Counted from the stretch's first letter, positions 19,983 to 29,085 are shown. The stretch is 64,000 nt of DNA from Ralstonia pickettii (GCF_030582395.1 NZ_CP104381.1:2356001-2420000); one strand, 5' to 3'. Made by a program: numbers and translations. Notes: generated by a model from the sequence alone, not told the origin.

Positions 19983-20986
19983 GCAGCATCGTCCACGGCG
20001 GCAATCTCGCGGCCGCACGCGCGCTGTATGGGGAGCCTGCCGGCGGCTGGCTCGACCTCTCCACGGGCATCAATCCGCATGGCTACCCCATCCCGCCGAT
20101 TCCACCCGATGCGTGGTTGCGTCTGCCCGAAGACGACGGCCTCGAAGCGCTGGCCGCCGCGCACTACGGCGTGACCGACGCGCGCGCAGTGCTGGCGGTT
20201 GCAGGTTCGCAGGCGGCGATCCGCACGCTGCCGACCCTGCTGCCGCGCGGGCGTGCCGGCATCGCGCAGATCGGCTACAGCGAATACGCGCCCGCCTTTG
20301 CACGCGCCGGCCACGACGTTGTACCGTTGCCCGAAGGGGCCTTTCTCGGCGATCTGCCGAACGACGTACGCCACCTGGTTGTCGTCAACCCGAACAACCC
20401 GACGGCACGCTTGCTGCCTGCAGCAACGCTGCGCGATTGGCAAACGCGGCTGCAGGCGCGCGGCGGCACGTTGATCCTGGACGAGGCGTTTATCGAAGCG
20501 CTCGACGATGGCCCCACATTGGCACCCCTCGCCGGCACGCCGGGGCTCGTGGTGTTGCGCTCGATCGGAAAGTTCTACGGGCTGGCGGGCGCCCGCATCG
20601 GCTTCGCGCTTGCAGCACCGGAACTGCTGGCCGCACTGCGCGACGCGTTGGGGCACTGGACCGTCAATGGCCCGGCGCGTGCCGTCGTGCGTGCGGCGCT
20701 GGCCGATACCGCCTGGCAAGCTGCCACGCGGGCGCAATTGCAGCTTGCGGGCAGGCGGCTTTCGACGTTGCTTGATCGCCACGGGTTGCCGAATGCCGCA
20801 ACACCGCTGTTTGCCTGGGCATCCGGCGCATATGCGCAGGCGCTGCACGCAAGCCTGGCGCGCCTCGGCATCTGGACCCGCCTGTTCGATGCACCCCTCA
20901 ACGGCTTGCGCTTCGGCCTGCCCCCGGACGAGACTGGCTGGCAACGCCTTGCCGATGCGCTAGCATCGCTGTCGCACTCCGCTTGA
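19979..20986 (+). CDS. cobD: Threonine-phosphate decarboxylase (CobD of Salmonella; PLP aminotransferase fold)
   Basis: Supplies (R)-1-amino-2-propanol phosphate for the cobamide arm. The 335-residue product starts at GTG 19979 (VSSIVHGGN), overlapping the cbiB stop by four bases. It shows LDLSTGINPHGYP, VVVNPNNPTARLLP, LILDEAFIEA and the PLP-lysine motif RSIGKFYGLAGARIGF. An upstream in-frame start would add 18 residues inside cbiB and is less likely. Naming differs between species: this is CobC in Pseudomonas denitrificans. Confidence 0.93.
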   Translation: MSSIVHGGNLAAARALYGEPAGGWLDLSTGINPHGYPIPPIPPDAWLRLPEDDGLEALAAAHYGVTDARAVLAVAGSQAAIRTLPTLLPRGRAGIAQIGYSEYAPAFARAGHDVVPLPEGAFLGDLPNDVRHLVVVNPNNPTARLLPAATLRDWQTRLQARGGTLILDEAFIEALDDGPTLAPLAGTPGLVVLRSIGKFYGLAGARIGFALAAPELLAALRDALGHWTVNGPARAVVRAALADTAWQAATRAQLQLAGRRLSTLLDRHGLPNAATPLFAWASGAYAQALHASLARLGIWTRLFDAPLNGLRFGLPPDETGWQRLADALASLSHSA

Positions 20987-20999
20987 ACTGCCCCCCCCG

Positions 21000-21956
21000 A
21001 TGCCCAATCGTCTCTCTCGCCTCACCCGTCGCCTGTATGTGTGCGGCCTGTCTGCCATTGCGGTCACGATCGCTGCCGCACCGGCATGTGCTGCCATTTC
21101 CGTCACAGACGATAGCGGCGCCACCGTGACGCTGCAGCGCCCCGCCCAACGCATCGTCAGCCTCGCTCCACATGCGACCGAGCTGCTGTTCGCGGCAGGC
21201 GGCGGTGGCCGCATCGTCGGCACCGTGGCTTACAGCGACTACCCGCCAGCCGCACGCGACATTCCCCACGTGGGGGATAACCGCTCGCTCGATCTGGAGC
21301 GCATCGCTGCCCTCAAGCCTGATCTGGTTGTGGTCTGGCGCCACGGCAACGCGCAAAAGCAGATCGACCGCCTGCGTGCACTCGGCATTCCGCTGTTCTT
21401 TTCCGAGCCGCATCGCATGAGCGATATTCCGCGCTCGATCGAGGCGCTGGGCACACTGCTCGACACGCGCGCGAGCGCGCACGACGCCGCGCAGCAATTC
21501 CGCCAACGCGCCGATACGCTGCGCCAACGCTACGCGAGCCGGCCGCCGGTTTCGGCGTTCTATCAGGTATGGGAACAGCCGCTGATGACGCTCAACGGCC
21601 AGCACATTTTCTCTGACGTGCTGGCGCTGTGCGGCGGCCGGAATGTGTTTGCCGGCGAGCCCTTGCTGGTGCCGACCGTTTCGCCCGAGGCCGTGATCGC
21701 AGCCAACCCCGAAGTGCTGCTCACCGCGAGCATGGGCGCCACGCAAGGCAGCCGTCCGATCGATACGCTTGACGCGTGGAAACGCTGGCCGCAATTGCTG
21801 GCGGTGCAACGTGGCAATCTCTTCAGCATCAACGGTGACCTGATCAACCGCTTTGGCCCGCGCCTGGTGGAAGCCGCAACGCTGTTGTGCGAAGACCTGG
21901 AACAAGCCCGAGCGCGGCGCCTCGGCTCGCAAGCCACCAACGGGCAGGGGCGCTAA
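21000..21956 (+). CDS. btuF: Periplasmic cobalamin-binding protein BtuF
   Basis: The substrate-binding partner of BtuCD. The 318-residue protein has a signal peptide ending near APACA, then the BtuF/FhuD-type helical-backbone fold: QRIVSLAPHATELLFAAGGGGRIVGTVAYSDYP, ERIAALKPDLVVVW, FYQVWEQPLMTLNG and a C-terminal GNLFSINGDLINRFGPRLVEA. It is last in the cobU-cbiB-cobD run, 13 bp after cobD, while its permease and ATPase genes lie in the facing operon. An eight-C run (20991-20998) takes the place of a ribosome-binding site, so the start may rely on coupling. Confidence 0.92.
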   Translation: MPNRLSRLTRRLYVCGLSAIAVTIAAAPACAAISVTDDSGATVTLQRPAQRIVSLAPHATELLFAAGGGGRIVGTVAYSDYPPAARDIPHVGDNRSLDLERIAALKPDLVVVWRHGNAQKQIDRLRALGIPLFFSEPHRMSDIPRSIEALGTLLDTRASAHDAAQQFRQRADTLRQRYASRPPVSAFYQVWEQPLMTLNGQHIFSDVLALCGGRNVFAGEPLLVPTVSPEAVIAANPEVLLTASMGATQGSRPIDTLDAWKRWPQLLAVQRGNLFSINGDLINRFGPRLVEAATLLCEDLEQARARRLGSQATNGQGR

Positions 21957-21968
21957 ACCGCGCGCGGG

Positions 21969-22547
21969 TCAACGGTTCCAGAACAACAGCACCGGCAACG
22001 TGTCGGGCAGCACGCGAAAGCCGCAGGCCGCCCCCCATTGCAACGGCCATTGCAGCGTCTCGGCCAGCGGCCGTTGCAACCAGTGCGCCGCGAGCGCACG
22101 CATACAGCCGGCATGCGTGACGGCCCACACGCACGAGCCCGGCATCGCAGTCGTTGCCTCGGCCCACCTCGTGACGCGCGCCAACAATTCTGCCGCCGAC
22201 TCCCCGCCATGCGGATTGCCGTGCACGAGATCGCGCGCCCACTGGTCGATTTCCGCACGGGGGATGTCATCCCACTGGCAACCTTCCCAGGCGCCAAAGT
22301 CGAGTTCCATCAATTGCGCATCCAGTTCGATCAAAGGGAGTTGAGCCGCTTGCGCCATCGCTTCGGCCGTCACGCGGCTGCGTTGCAACGGGCTTGCCAG
22401 CAGACGATGCGGAGTGTGCGCGGCGAGTTTCTCGACGATGGCCGACGGCTCCGGGTCCATCGGCGAGGCCAGCTCCAGATCGGTGCGGCCATAGCAGAGA
22501 CCTGCCGTCATGGCGGGCCGCGCGTGGCGGATCAGGATGACATCCAT
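21969..22547 (-). CDS. cobC: Alpha-ribazole phosphatase (histidine phosphatase family)
   Basis: Removes the phosphate from alpha-ribazole phosphate or cobalamin phosphate at the end of nucleotide-loop assembly. The 192-residue protein has the phosphohistidine motif LIRHARP, LASPLQRSRVTAEAMA, LMELDFGAWEG and the second catalytic His in VTHAGCMRALA. The ATG at 22547 lies inside the end of cobS, a 16-bp overlap. It is the last gene of the btuB operon and faces btuF tail to tail with 12 bp between. Confidence 0.9.
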   Translation of the reverse strand: MDVILIRHARPAMTAGLCYGRTDLELASPMDPEPSAIVEKLAAHTPHRLLASPLQRSRVTAEAMAQAAQLPLIELDAQLMELDFGAWEGCQWDDIPRAEIDQWARDLVHGNPHGGESAAELLARVTRWAEATTAMPGSCVWAVTHAGCMRALAAHWLQRPLAETLQWPLQWGAACGFRVLPDTLPVLLFWNR

Positions 22548-23302
22548 GCCAGCACTCCCCACAGAATCAGCAGCTCGAACATCTGCTGCGCCATGCCCAG
22601 ACAATCGCCGGTGATGCCGCCGACGCGGCGCACGAAATAGCGGCCCAGCAGCCAGCGCGCGACGATCAAGCCGAGCACGATGAGCGCCGCGCACATCGGC
22701 CCGAACCACAGTAGAGGCACGACACCGAACGCGCCAGCCCATAACGCGTCGCTCCATCGCATCCGTTGCGCCACCGGCTTGGCCTTGCCTTCCGCCCGCA
22801 CGTAGTCATGCGTGAGCAGGTAGCTGACGGCTGCGGCGCGGCTGGCAGCGTGCGCCGCCACCATTGCAACGAGAATGCCAATGCCATGCGGCGCCATCGC
22901 GCTCAGCAATTGCCACTTCAGCAGCAACGCCATGCACACGGCAATCGCCCCAAACGCGCCGATGCGTGAATCGTGCATGATGCGCAATCGGTCTTCAGGC
23001 GTGTAGCCGCCGCCGAAGCCGTCTGCGCAATCGGCCAGACCGTCTTCGTGAAACGCACCGGTCAGCAACAGCGTAGCGACCATCGACATGGCCACTGCCA
23101 CACCGGGCACGGGCACCGTGCGCGACACGAGCCAATACACGGCCGCTGCTGCGGCGCCCACCAACCACCCGATCAGCGGAAAGTAGCGCGCCGCGCGATT
23201 CAGCCCCGCTTGCGAGAACCCGACCGACGCAGGCACGGGGATGCGGGTGAAATACCCGACCGCCGTCCACAGCGCTTGCCAATGTTCGCGCAAGGGACTC
23301 AT
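22532..23302 (-). CDS. cobS: Adenosylcobinamide-GDP ribazoletransferase (cobalamin synthase)
   Basis: Joins adenosylcobinamide-GDP to alpha-ribazole in the membrane. The 256-residue protein has YFTRIPVP, the metal-binding signature FHEDGLADCADGFGGG (about residues 75-90), RLRIMHDSRIGAFGAIA and multiple hydrophobic helices. The ATG at 23302 overlaps the cobT stop in ATGA, so cobT and cobS are coupled. Length is normal for CobS. Confidence 0.95.
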   Translation of the reverse strand: MSPLREHWQALWTAVGYFTRIPVPASVGFSQAGLNRAARYFPLIGWLVGAAAAAVYWLVSRTVPVPGVAVAMSMVATLLLTGAFHEDGLADCADGFGGGYTPEDRLRIMHDSRIGAFGAIAVCMALLLKWQLLSAMAPHGIGILVAMVAAHAASRAAAVSYLLTHDYVRAEGKAKPVAQRMRWSDALWAGAFGVVPLLWFGPMCAALIVLGLIVARWLLGRYFVRRVGGITGDCLGMAQQMFELLILWGVLAWMSS

Positions 23303-24363
23303 GGCGATGCGCGCTCGCTTACGCCTGCGCTGGCGAAGGTTGCCATCTCGCGCAGGAATGCCACGGCCGACACGACGACCGGATACGCCAGCACCGCACC
23401 GCTGCCCTCGCCCAGTCGCAACGACAGCGACAACAGCGGCCGCGCATCGAGCACCTCCAGCAGGGCGCGATGCCCACGCTCGTCCGAGACATGACCGAAC
23501 ACGCAATAGCGCAGCACGTCAGGCGCCGCACGGGCCGCCACCAGCACGGCGGCCGTGGCGATAAACCCATCCACGAGGATGACCATGCGCCGCTGCGCCG
23601 CCTCAAGCACCGCCCCTACCATTGCGGCAACTTCGAAGCCGCCGAAGCAGGCAAGCACGTCCAGCGGCTCACGTACATCAGCATGCCTCGCCATTGCGGC
23701 TTCCAGCACGGCCCGCTTGTGGGCGAGGCCGTCATCGTCTAGCCCAGTGCCGCGGCCAACGCATTGCGCGACGGGAAGGTCGCACAACCGCGCCATCAGG
23801 CACGCGGCAGACGCCGTGTTGGCGATACCCATTTCACCCAGCGCGATCACGTTGGTCCCGAGCGCCGCGTGGTGTGCCACGCGCTGCGCACCGAGTGCCA
23901 TGGCGCGATCGCGCTCGTCGGCGGTCATGGCCGTTTGCTGAACACCCTCGGCGGCAAAGTTCCGCGTTCCGGGGCCAACGGGCGCATCGACCAGACCCGG
24001 CGTATCGGTCGTCCACAACGGCGCAGCAACGCCGGCATTCACCACCTCCAGCGCAAACCCATGCTGACGGCAGAACACGTTGACGGCCGCACCGCCTGCG
24101 ATGAAGTTGAGCACCATCTGCGCAGTCACCGCTTGGGGGTACGCGCTCACGCCAGCGTGGGCGATGCCGTGGTCTGCGGCAAACACCACCATTGCGGGAC
24201 GCGTGAGCTGCGGCGTGTCGGTGTTCTGGATCAGGCCGATCTGCACCGCCAGCGATTCGAGCCGGCCCAGTGCGCCCAGCGGCTTGGTCTTGCTGTCCAC
24301 GGCGGCCTGCAGGCGCGCGCGCAACGCATCGTCAAATGGTGGAATGTGCACGGCTTGATTCAT
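23299..24363 (-). CDS. cobT: Nicotinate-nucleotide-dimethylbenzimidazole phosphoribosyltransferase
   Basis: Makes alpha-ribazole phosphate, the lower ligand precursor. The 354-residue protein has KPLGALGRLESLAVQIGLIQ, VVFAADHGIAHAGVSAYPQAVT, ALGEMGIANTASAACL and the C-terminal segment with the catalytic glutamate, LRLGEGSGAVLAYPVV. ATG at 24363 shares one base with the cobO stop (TGATG). A GTG one codon earlier is possible. Confidence 0.96.
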   Translation of the reverse strand: MNQAVHIPPFDDALRARLQAAVDSKTKPLGALGRLESLAVQIGLIQNTDTPQLTRPAMVVFAADHGIAHAGVSAYPQAVTAQMVLNFIAGGAAVNVFCRQHGFALEVVNAGVAAPLWTTDTPGLVDAPVGPGTRNFAAEGVQQTAMTADERDRAMALGAQRVAHHAALGTNVIALGEMGIANTASAACLMARLCDLPVAQCVGRGTGLDDDGLAHKRAVLEAAMARHADVREPLDVLACFGGFEVAAMVGAVLEAAQRRMVILVDGFIATAAVLVAARAAPDVLRYCVFGHVSDERGHRALLEVLDARPLLSLSLRLGEGSGAVLAYPVVVSAVAFLREMATFASAGVSERASP

Positions 24364-24992
24364 CACAGTTCGACTCCCGGCTGCGCCTGGATGCCTTGGG
24401 AAAACGCATGCTTGACGAGCGTCATGTCAGTCACGGTGTCGGCAGCCTCAATCAACTCGGGCGGCGCACCGCGTCCGGTGATCACCACATGCTGGGCCGG
24501 CGGCCGCGCGCGCAAATCGGCCAGCACACTCCGCACGTCAAGGTAGTTGTACTTGAGCGCAATGTTCAGTTCATCCAGCAGAACCAGGCCGATGGTCGGA
24601 TCGCTCAGCAGCTCGCGTGCGCAGGCCCATGCAGCTTGCGCCTTTTCAGTGTCGCGCGTGCGGTCCTGCGTCTCCCAGGTGTAGCCCTCGCCCATCACGT
24701 GGAAGCTGCATTGTTCGGGAAAACGGCGCAGGAAGCGCTCTTCGCCCGTTGGGATCGCGCCCTTGATGAACTGCACCACGCCGACCTGCATGTCGTGGCC
24801 CATGGCGCGGATCACCATGCCAAATCCGGAGCTGGATTTGCCCTTGCCGTTCCCGGTGTTGACGAGCAGCACGCCGCGCACGTCGGTGGCGGCGGCGATC
24901 TTGGCATCCACTACGGCCTTCTTGCGCTGCATGCGCGAGCGGTGGCGCTCGTTCAGCGCGTCATTGTTCTCTTCAGTCGTCATCGGAGTCAT
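24363..24992 (-). CDS. cobO: Corrinoid adenosyltransferase CobO (BtuR/CobA type)
   Basis: Transfers the adenosyl group from ATP to cob(I)yrinic acid a,c-diamide or cobinamide. The 209-residue protein has the P-loop VNTGNGKGKSSSGFGM, VVQFIKGAIPTGEERFL, LVLLDELNIALKY and VVITGRGAPPELIEAAD, diagnostic of the BtuR/CobO family. Two in-frame ATGs, 24992 and 24983, are both plausible starts; each overlaps the end of btuD, consistent with coupling. Confidence 0.95.
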   Translation of the reverse strand: MTPMTTEENNDALNERHRSRMQRKKAVVDAKIAAATDVRGVLLVNTGNGKGKSSSGFGMVIRAMGHDMQVGVVQFIKGAIPTGEERFLRRFPEQCSFHVMGEGYTWETQDRTRDTEKAQAAWACARELLSDPTIGLVLLDELNIALKYNYLDVRSVLADLRARPPAQHVVITGRGAPPELIEAADTVTDMTLVKHAFSQGIQAQPGVEL

Positions 24993-25812
24993 CAGGAATC
25001 AAGGCCGTATGGCGGCCGTTGGCCACCTCGGCAATAGGCGTGCGCAGCACACGTGCGCAATGCTCGGGGGTCAGCACCTCGGCTGCGATCCCGGCGGTCG
25101 TGTGACCGGCGCCGTCCATCAGCAGCGCATGCGTCGCGAAGCGGCGCGCGAGGTTCAAGTCGTGCACGGTCAGCACGACCAGCCAGCCCTGTTTGCGGCA
25201 GCCTTCGCGCAGCAGGCGGAGCACGGCAACCTGCTGATGCAAATCGAGGTGAGCGACGGGCTCGTCGAGCAGCAGCACGCGCGCCTCCTGCGCCACCACG
25301 GCAGCCATCGCCACGCGCTGACGCTCACCGCCAGAAAGCGTGCGCACATCGCGTTCTGCCAGCGACTGCAACTGCAGCGCCGACACCGCTGCATCCACAG
25401 CGCGCGCATCGGCATCTCCCTCCCATTCCCAGCGCGCGAGATGCGGGTGGCGGCCGGTCATCACCGCGTCGTACACGTTGATGGGAAAGGTGTCGTGCAA
25501 GGTCTGCGGCAGAAACGCGCGACGGCGGGCCATCGCCAGCGGCGGCCAATCGGCAAGCGGCACACCGTCAAGCGCGACGCTGCCGCCGTCCGGCGAACGC
25601 AAGCCCGCCAGTACCGAAAGCCAGGTCGACTTGCCCGCGCCATTCGGGCCGACCACGCACCAGAGCTGGCCGGCGGTGGCCGTCATCGATAAGCGCTCAA
25701 CCAGCACACGCCCATCGACCGCCACTCGCAGATCGCGTAGCGCCAGTTCGGGCGCCGCGTCCAATTGCGCGAATGCATCCGGGGCAGGACTTGGGCGGCG
25801 CCGCCAGCTCAT
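24973..25812 (-). CDS. btuD: Cobalamin ABC transporter ATP-binding protein BtuD
   Basis: ATPase of the BtuCD importer. The 279-residue protein has Walker A GPNGAGKST, the Q-loop FLPQTLHDTFPINVYDAV, the ABC signature LSGGERQRVAMA, Walker B VLLLDEP and the switch His in TVHDLNLA. This is the FecE/BtuD (iron-chelate/B12) subfamily, and the operon context makes cobalamin the likely substrate. The ATG at 25812 overlaps the btuC stop in ATGA. The final residues are acidic (DDSDDD). Confidence 0.9.
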   Translation of the reverse strand: MSWRRRPSPAPDAFAQLDAAPELALRDLRVAVDGRVLVERLSMTATAGQLWCVVGPNGAGKSTWLSVLAGLRSPDGGSVALDGVPLADWPPLAMARRRAFLPQTLHDTFPINVYDAVMTGRHPHLARWEWEGDADARAVDAAVSALQLQSLAERDVRTLSGGERQRVAMAAVVAQEARVLLLDEPVAHLDLHQQVAVLRLLREGCRKQGWLVVLTVHDLNLARRFATHALLMDGAGHTTAGIAAEVLTPEHCARVLRTPIAEVANGRHTALIPDDSDDD

Positions 25813-26828
25813 CGCGCGCTCCGCATCAGCAGGTAAAGAAACGTCGGCACGCCCAGCAGCGTGGTGATCACGCCCACAGGCAGCTGAGTCGGGGCGATCA
25901 GCGTGCGGGCGATCAGGTCGGCCAGCATCAGCAGCCCGCCGCCGGCCATCGCCGTAGCGGGCAAGTGGATGCGCACGTCGCGCGTCCACGCCAGGCGCAC
26001 CATGTGCGGCACCAGCAAGCCAACAAAGGCGACGGAACCCGCAATGGTGACTGCCACCGCCGTGCAAAGCGAGGCCACCACGTAGATCAGCGCACGCACC
26101 CGCGCCACGGGCACGCCCAGCGCACGGGCACGGGTTTCGCCGGTCAGCAGCACGTTCAGGTCACGCGCATGCGGCAGCACCACAGCCACGGCGGCCACGA
26201 GCGCCATCAACGGACCAACATAACGATCGGCGCCACCCAGGTCGCCGACCATCCAGAAAATCATGCCGCGCAGCTTGTTCTCCGGCGCAACCGTCAGGAT
26301 GAGGGTGATCAGGCCGACCCAGCCGGAGGCCATCACCACGCCGCCAAGCAGCAGGCGCGCGTTGGCCTCGCCGGGCTCACCACGCCAGAGGTGCTGACGC
26401 GCCAACGCCGCCACCAGCGCCATCGACAGCAAGGCGCCCGCGCCGGCACTCGTCTGCACCGCCCACCACGGCAGCGAAAACAACATTGCTGTGAGCGCCG
26501 CCACCGCGCCGCCACCGGACACGCCCAGCACATACGGATCGGCCAGCGGATTGCGCAGCAGCATCTGCATCAGCGCTCCGGCAAAGGCCAGCAGCCCGCC
26601 GGCGGCAAACGCAGCGCCCGCACGCGGCAGGCGCAACTCGGTGACGATGCCCGCTGCCAGGCTATCGCCACCGCTATTGCCAAAATAGAGGGCCCGCCAG
26701 ACCTCGGCGGGCGAAAGATTCACACTGCCGAGCATCAACGACGCCACCAGCACCACCGCGCACGCAAGCGCCAACAGCGACCACAGTCGCCAGGCAAAAC
26801 CGCGTGCGGGCAGTGCAGGTATTGTCAT
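25809..26828 (-). CDS. btuC: Cobalamin ABC transporter permease BtuC (FecCD family)
   Basis: Membrane subunit of the vitamin B12 importer. The 339-residue protein has about ten hydrophobic helices and the FecCD motifs LRLPRAGAAFAAGGLLAFAGALMQ, NPLADPYVLGVSGGG, LLLGGVVMASG, FWMVGDLGG and VAFVGLLVPHMVR, ending with PVGVITTLLGVPTFLYLL. The ATG at 26828 (MTIPALPARGF) overlaps the btuB stop in ATGA; the open extension upstream lies within btuB. Confidence 0.92.
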   Translation of the reverse strand: MTIPALPARGFAWRLWSLLALACAVVLVASLMLGSVNLSPAEVWRALYFGNSGGDSLAAGIVTELRLPRAGAAFAAGGLLAFAGALMQMLLRNPLADPYVLGVSGGGAVAALTAMLFSLPWWAVQTSAGAGALLSMALVAALARQHLWRGEPGEANARLLLGGVVMASGWVGLITLILTVAPENKLRGMIFWMVGDLGGADRYVGPLMALVAAVAVVLPHARDLNVLLTGETRARALGVPVARVRALIYVVASLCTAVAVTIAGSVAFVGLLVPHMVRLAWTRDVRIHLPATAMAGGGLLMLADLIARTLIAPTQLPVGVITTLLGVPTFLYLLMRSAR

Positions 26829-28744
26829 CGCTTCGGTTCGTGCTGTTGCCACGACAGCGTGAAGAACACCCCACGCGACGCCGTGTTGTACGGGTAGATC
26901 AACTGGTAGTTCTTGTTCGTCACGTTCTCGACCCGTGCCGACACTGCCCAGTCAGGCGTGATCTGGTAGCGGCCGACCAGGTTCAGCAGGCCATAGCCGC
27001 CGAGCGTCTTGGTCGAATCCTGACGATCTCCCGCCGCATTCCACTCCACACCCGCCGAGAACGGCCCGAACGTCTTGTATGCCGAGACGCTGCCGAAGTG
27101 CCGCGCACGGCGCGACAGCAACTGGTTGGCCGACAAGTCCTGCGGGTTCTGCATGGTAAAGCTGGCACGCAGATCCACGCCATAGATCGAACCGCGGTAG
27201 GAGGTCTCCAGCCCGTTCACACGCGCGCGGTTGACGTTGGCCGCCGTGAAGGTGCCCGCCACCGGATCGAACACGCTGGTGATCAGGTTGCTGTAGTCGG
27301 TCTCGAACGCTGTCACGCGCACCAGGCCCATCGCGCTGCTGTATTCGACGCCGCCTTCCACTGAACGCGCCTTCTCAGGCTGTACATTCGGGCTGCCGAA
27401 GAACGGGTAGTAAAGCTCGTTGAAGCTGGGCGCGCGGAAGGCATTGCTCACGCTCGCCACCGCCTTCCATTGCGGATTGAATGCGAAGCCGTAACCGGCG
27501 TAGTAGCTGTTCGCGCCACCAAAGTCCGAGTAGCGGTCACGGCGCAGATTCAACTGCAATTGGTGTGGACCGAACTTGCCTTCGTAACCGATGTAGCCGG
27601 AATCGACATTGCGCGTGGGCACGTTGTAGGCATCGCTGTCGATGCTGGTCTGCAGATGCTCCAGTCCCACCTTGAGCAGCTGATTCGGCATGAAAGCCCA
27701 GTCGTTCTGCCAGCTCGCTGTTTGGTTGCGGGTATTGAAGCGCGCCGGCACCTGCAACACGCCATTCGTGAAATTCAAGCTTCGGTCGTCGCCTTGCGAC
27801 AGCGTTACGCGCGTCTTCCAGTCCTGCGTGACCTTGCCGTCCACATAGGCAGACATCGAGCGCACCACGTTGTGTGCAACATTGTTGTCGGTGGGCTTGC
27901 CGAAAGCGTTGTCGTAGCTGACGTCGCCCCAGGTCTGGAAGTACGTCAGGCCCGCTTGCCAATCTGCGGAGAAACGATGCGACAACTGCGCCGACACGCT
28001 CTTGTTCGTGTAGGGATTGTCGTTCGGGTTGGCCTTGGGCGCCTGCAGCGGGTTGATGGTCGAAAACCCGTTGGTCTTGAATTCGGACACCGACACCGCA
28101 AACGACGTATCGCCGTTCTCGCCCAGCGAGCCGCTGATGCCAGCCTGCGCGCGCTTGGTATTGCGGGCGCCGTACTCGATCTCGGCATTGGCCAGCGGGC
28201 CATGGCCGCGACCGTTGCGCGTGAAGATCTGCACCACGCCGCCAATCGCGTCGGAGCCGTACAGCGCAGACACGTTGCCACGCACCACCTCGATGTGATC
28301 GATCTGATCGGACATCAATTGCGCGATCTGCGCACCACCCGAGGTGCCGGACGCCACGCGCACACCGTCAATCAGAACCAGCGTCTGATTGGAGCCGGCG
28401 CCGCGCATGAACAGGCTGGCGTTGGTGCCAGGGCCGCCGTTCTGCGCGATTTCGATGCCGGCCTCGCGGCGCAGCAGCGTCACCGCATCCGGTGCCTGCG
28501 AGCGCTCGATGTCAGCGCGGCTGATGACCGTCGTGTGCGGCAGTGCATCCGACAGAGGCTGCTCGCTGCGCGAGGCCGTCACCACCGTCGGATTCAGCTC
28601 GCCGACGGGCGTGCTGGCGACCTGTGTGTTGCTTTGTGCCCAGGCCGGCGCAACTGCACCCGCCATGACCCCCGTGAGTGCGCCCGCAAGCGCGCGCATG
28701 GCCGTCCGGGGCATCCGGAGTGGCCGCTTTGTAGTCAAGCTCAT
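26825..28744 (-). CDS. btuB: TonB-dependent vitamin B12 receptor BtuB
   Basis: Outer-membrane receptor that imports cobalamin using TonB energy. The 639-residue protein has a signal peptide ending APAWA, a probable TonB-box region (LNPTVVTASRSEQ), a plug domain (LLRREAGIEIAQNGGPGTNASLFMRGAG, TLVLIDGVRV, IDHIEVVRGNVSALYGSDAIGGVVQIFTR) and a 22-strand barrel ending YNTASRGVFFTLSWQQ. It is a shortish receptor, as expected for BtuB. It heads the btuB-btuC-btuD-cobO-cobT-cobS-cobC operon behind a cobalamin riboswitch, which fixes the substrate. Start at 28744 gives the intact signal peptide. Confidence 0.94.
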   Translation of the reverse strand: MSLTTKRPLRMPRTAMRALAGALTGVMAGAVAPAWAQSNTQVASTPVGELNPTVVTASRSEQPLSDALPHTTVISRADIERSQAPDAVTLLRREAGIEIAQNGGPGTNASLFMRGAGSNQTLVLIDGVRVASGTSGGAQIAQLMSDQIDHIEVVRGNVSALYGSDAIGGVVQIFTRNGRGHGPLANAEIEYGARNTKRAQAGISGSLGENGDTSFAVSVSEFKTNGFSTINPLQAPKANPNDNPYTNKSVSAQLSHRFSADWQAGLTYFQTWGDVSYDNAFGKPTDNNVAHNVVRSMSAYVDGKVTQDWKTRVTLSQGDDRSLNFTNGVLQVPARFNTRNQTASWQNDWAFMPNQLLKVGLEHLQTSIDSDAYNVPTRNVDSGYIGYEGKFGPHQLQLNLRRDRYSDFGGANSYYAGYGFAFNPQWKAVASVSNAFRAPSFNELYYPFFGSPNVQPEKARSVEGGVEYSSAMGLVRVTAFETDYSNLITSVFDPVAGTFTAANVNRARVNGLETSYRGSIYGVDLRASFTMQNPQDLSANQLLSRRARHFGSVSAYKTFGPFSAGVEWNAAGDRQDSTKTLGGYGLLNLVGRYQITPDWAVSARVENVTNKNYQLIYPYNTASRGVFFTLSWQQHEPKR

Positions 28745-28800
28745 GTTGAAAAGACAAGAAGCGTCAGCCGGACCCGTTCCCCCGCGGGTCGCTGGCAGCA

Positions 28801-28848
28801 GGATCTCGATGCGATTCCCTCCAGGGTTGCACATCGGCTCGGAGATCC
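28801..28848 (-). promoter_or_regulatory. Probable expression-platform hairpin of the B12 riboswitch
   Basis: On the minus strand GGATCT plus CGATG (28848-28832, with a six-base bulge) pairs with CATCGAGATCC (28811-28801). It starts 8 bases after the B12 box. No T-run follows directly, so it may act on translation or Rho access rather than as a classical terminator; that is inference. Confidence 0.55.
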
Positions 28849-28849
28849 A

Positions 28850-29085
28850 CCGTCCTGGCCGGTATCCGGGCTGGCGAAGCGGCCTGTCCGCCTTCCCATT
28901 CCCGAAGGAACAGTGGCATCTGGACAGACCGCGCGGTACCCATCTTCTTTTCGAGATGGCGGGCACACGCGGCGTTCGCTTACCGTTGCGGGGGCAGCGC
29001 AGGTTGGCGCATCGCTTGGGGCGCGCGCTCCCTGCTTCCCGTTTAACTGCAGATGGTGCTGCGGGCACCAGGACGCGGCGAAGTT
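28850..29085 (-). ncRNA. Cobalamin (B12) riboswitch upstream of btuB
   Basis: Read on the minus strand, the gap 28745-29254 contains the landmarks of a cobalamin aptamer in order: TCCTGGTGCC near 29075, GGGAAGCAGGGA, CTGCCCCCGCAACGGTAAG, TGCCACTG, GGGAAGGCGG and the B12 box AGCCCGGATACCGGCC (28857-28872). Just 3' of the box, an 11-bp bulged stem forms between 28832-28848 and 28801-28811, a likely expression platform. A second hairpin (28771-28790) and a T-rich stretch follow before the btuB ATG. High adenosylcobalamin should switch off the whole seven-gene operon. Confidence 0.93.

Noticed and set aside
20991..20998. Run of eight C as a phase-variable tract before btuF
   Set aside because: It lies outside the coding frame and is short; nothing shows it varies. 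It is mentioned only because it replaces a ribosome-binding site.
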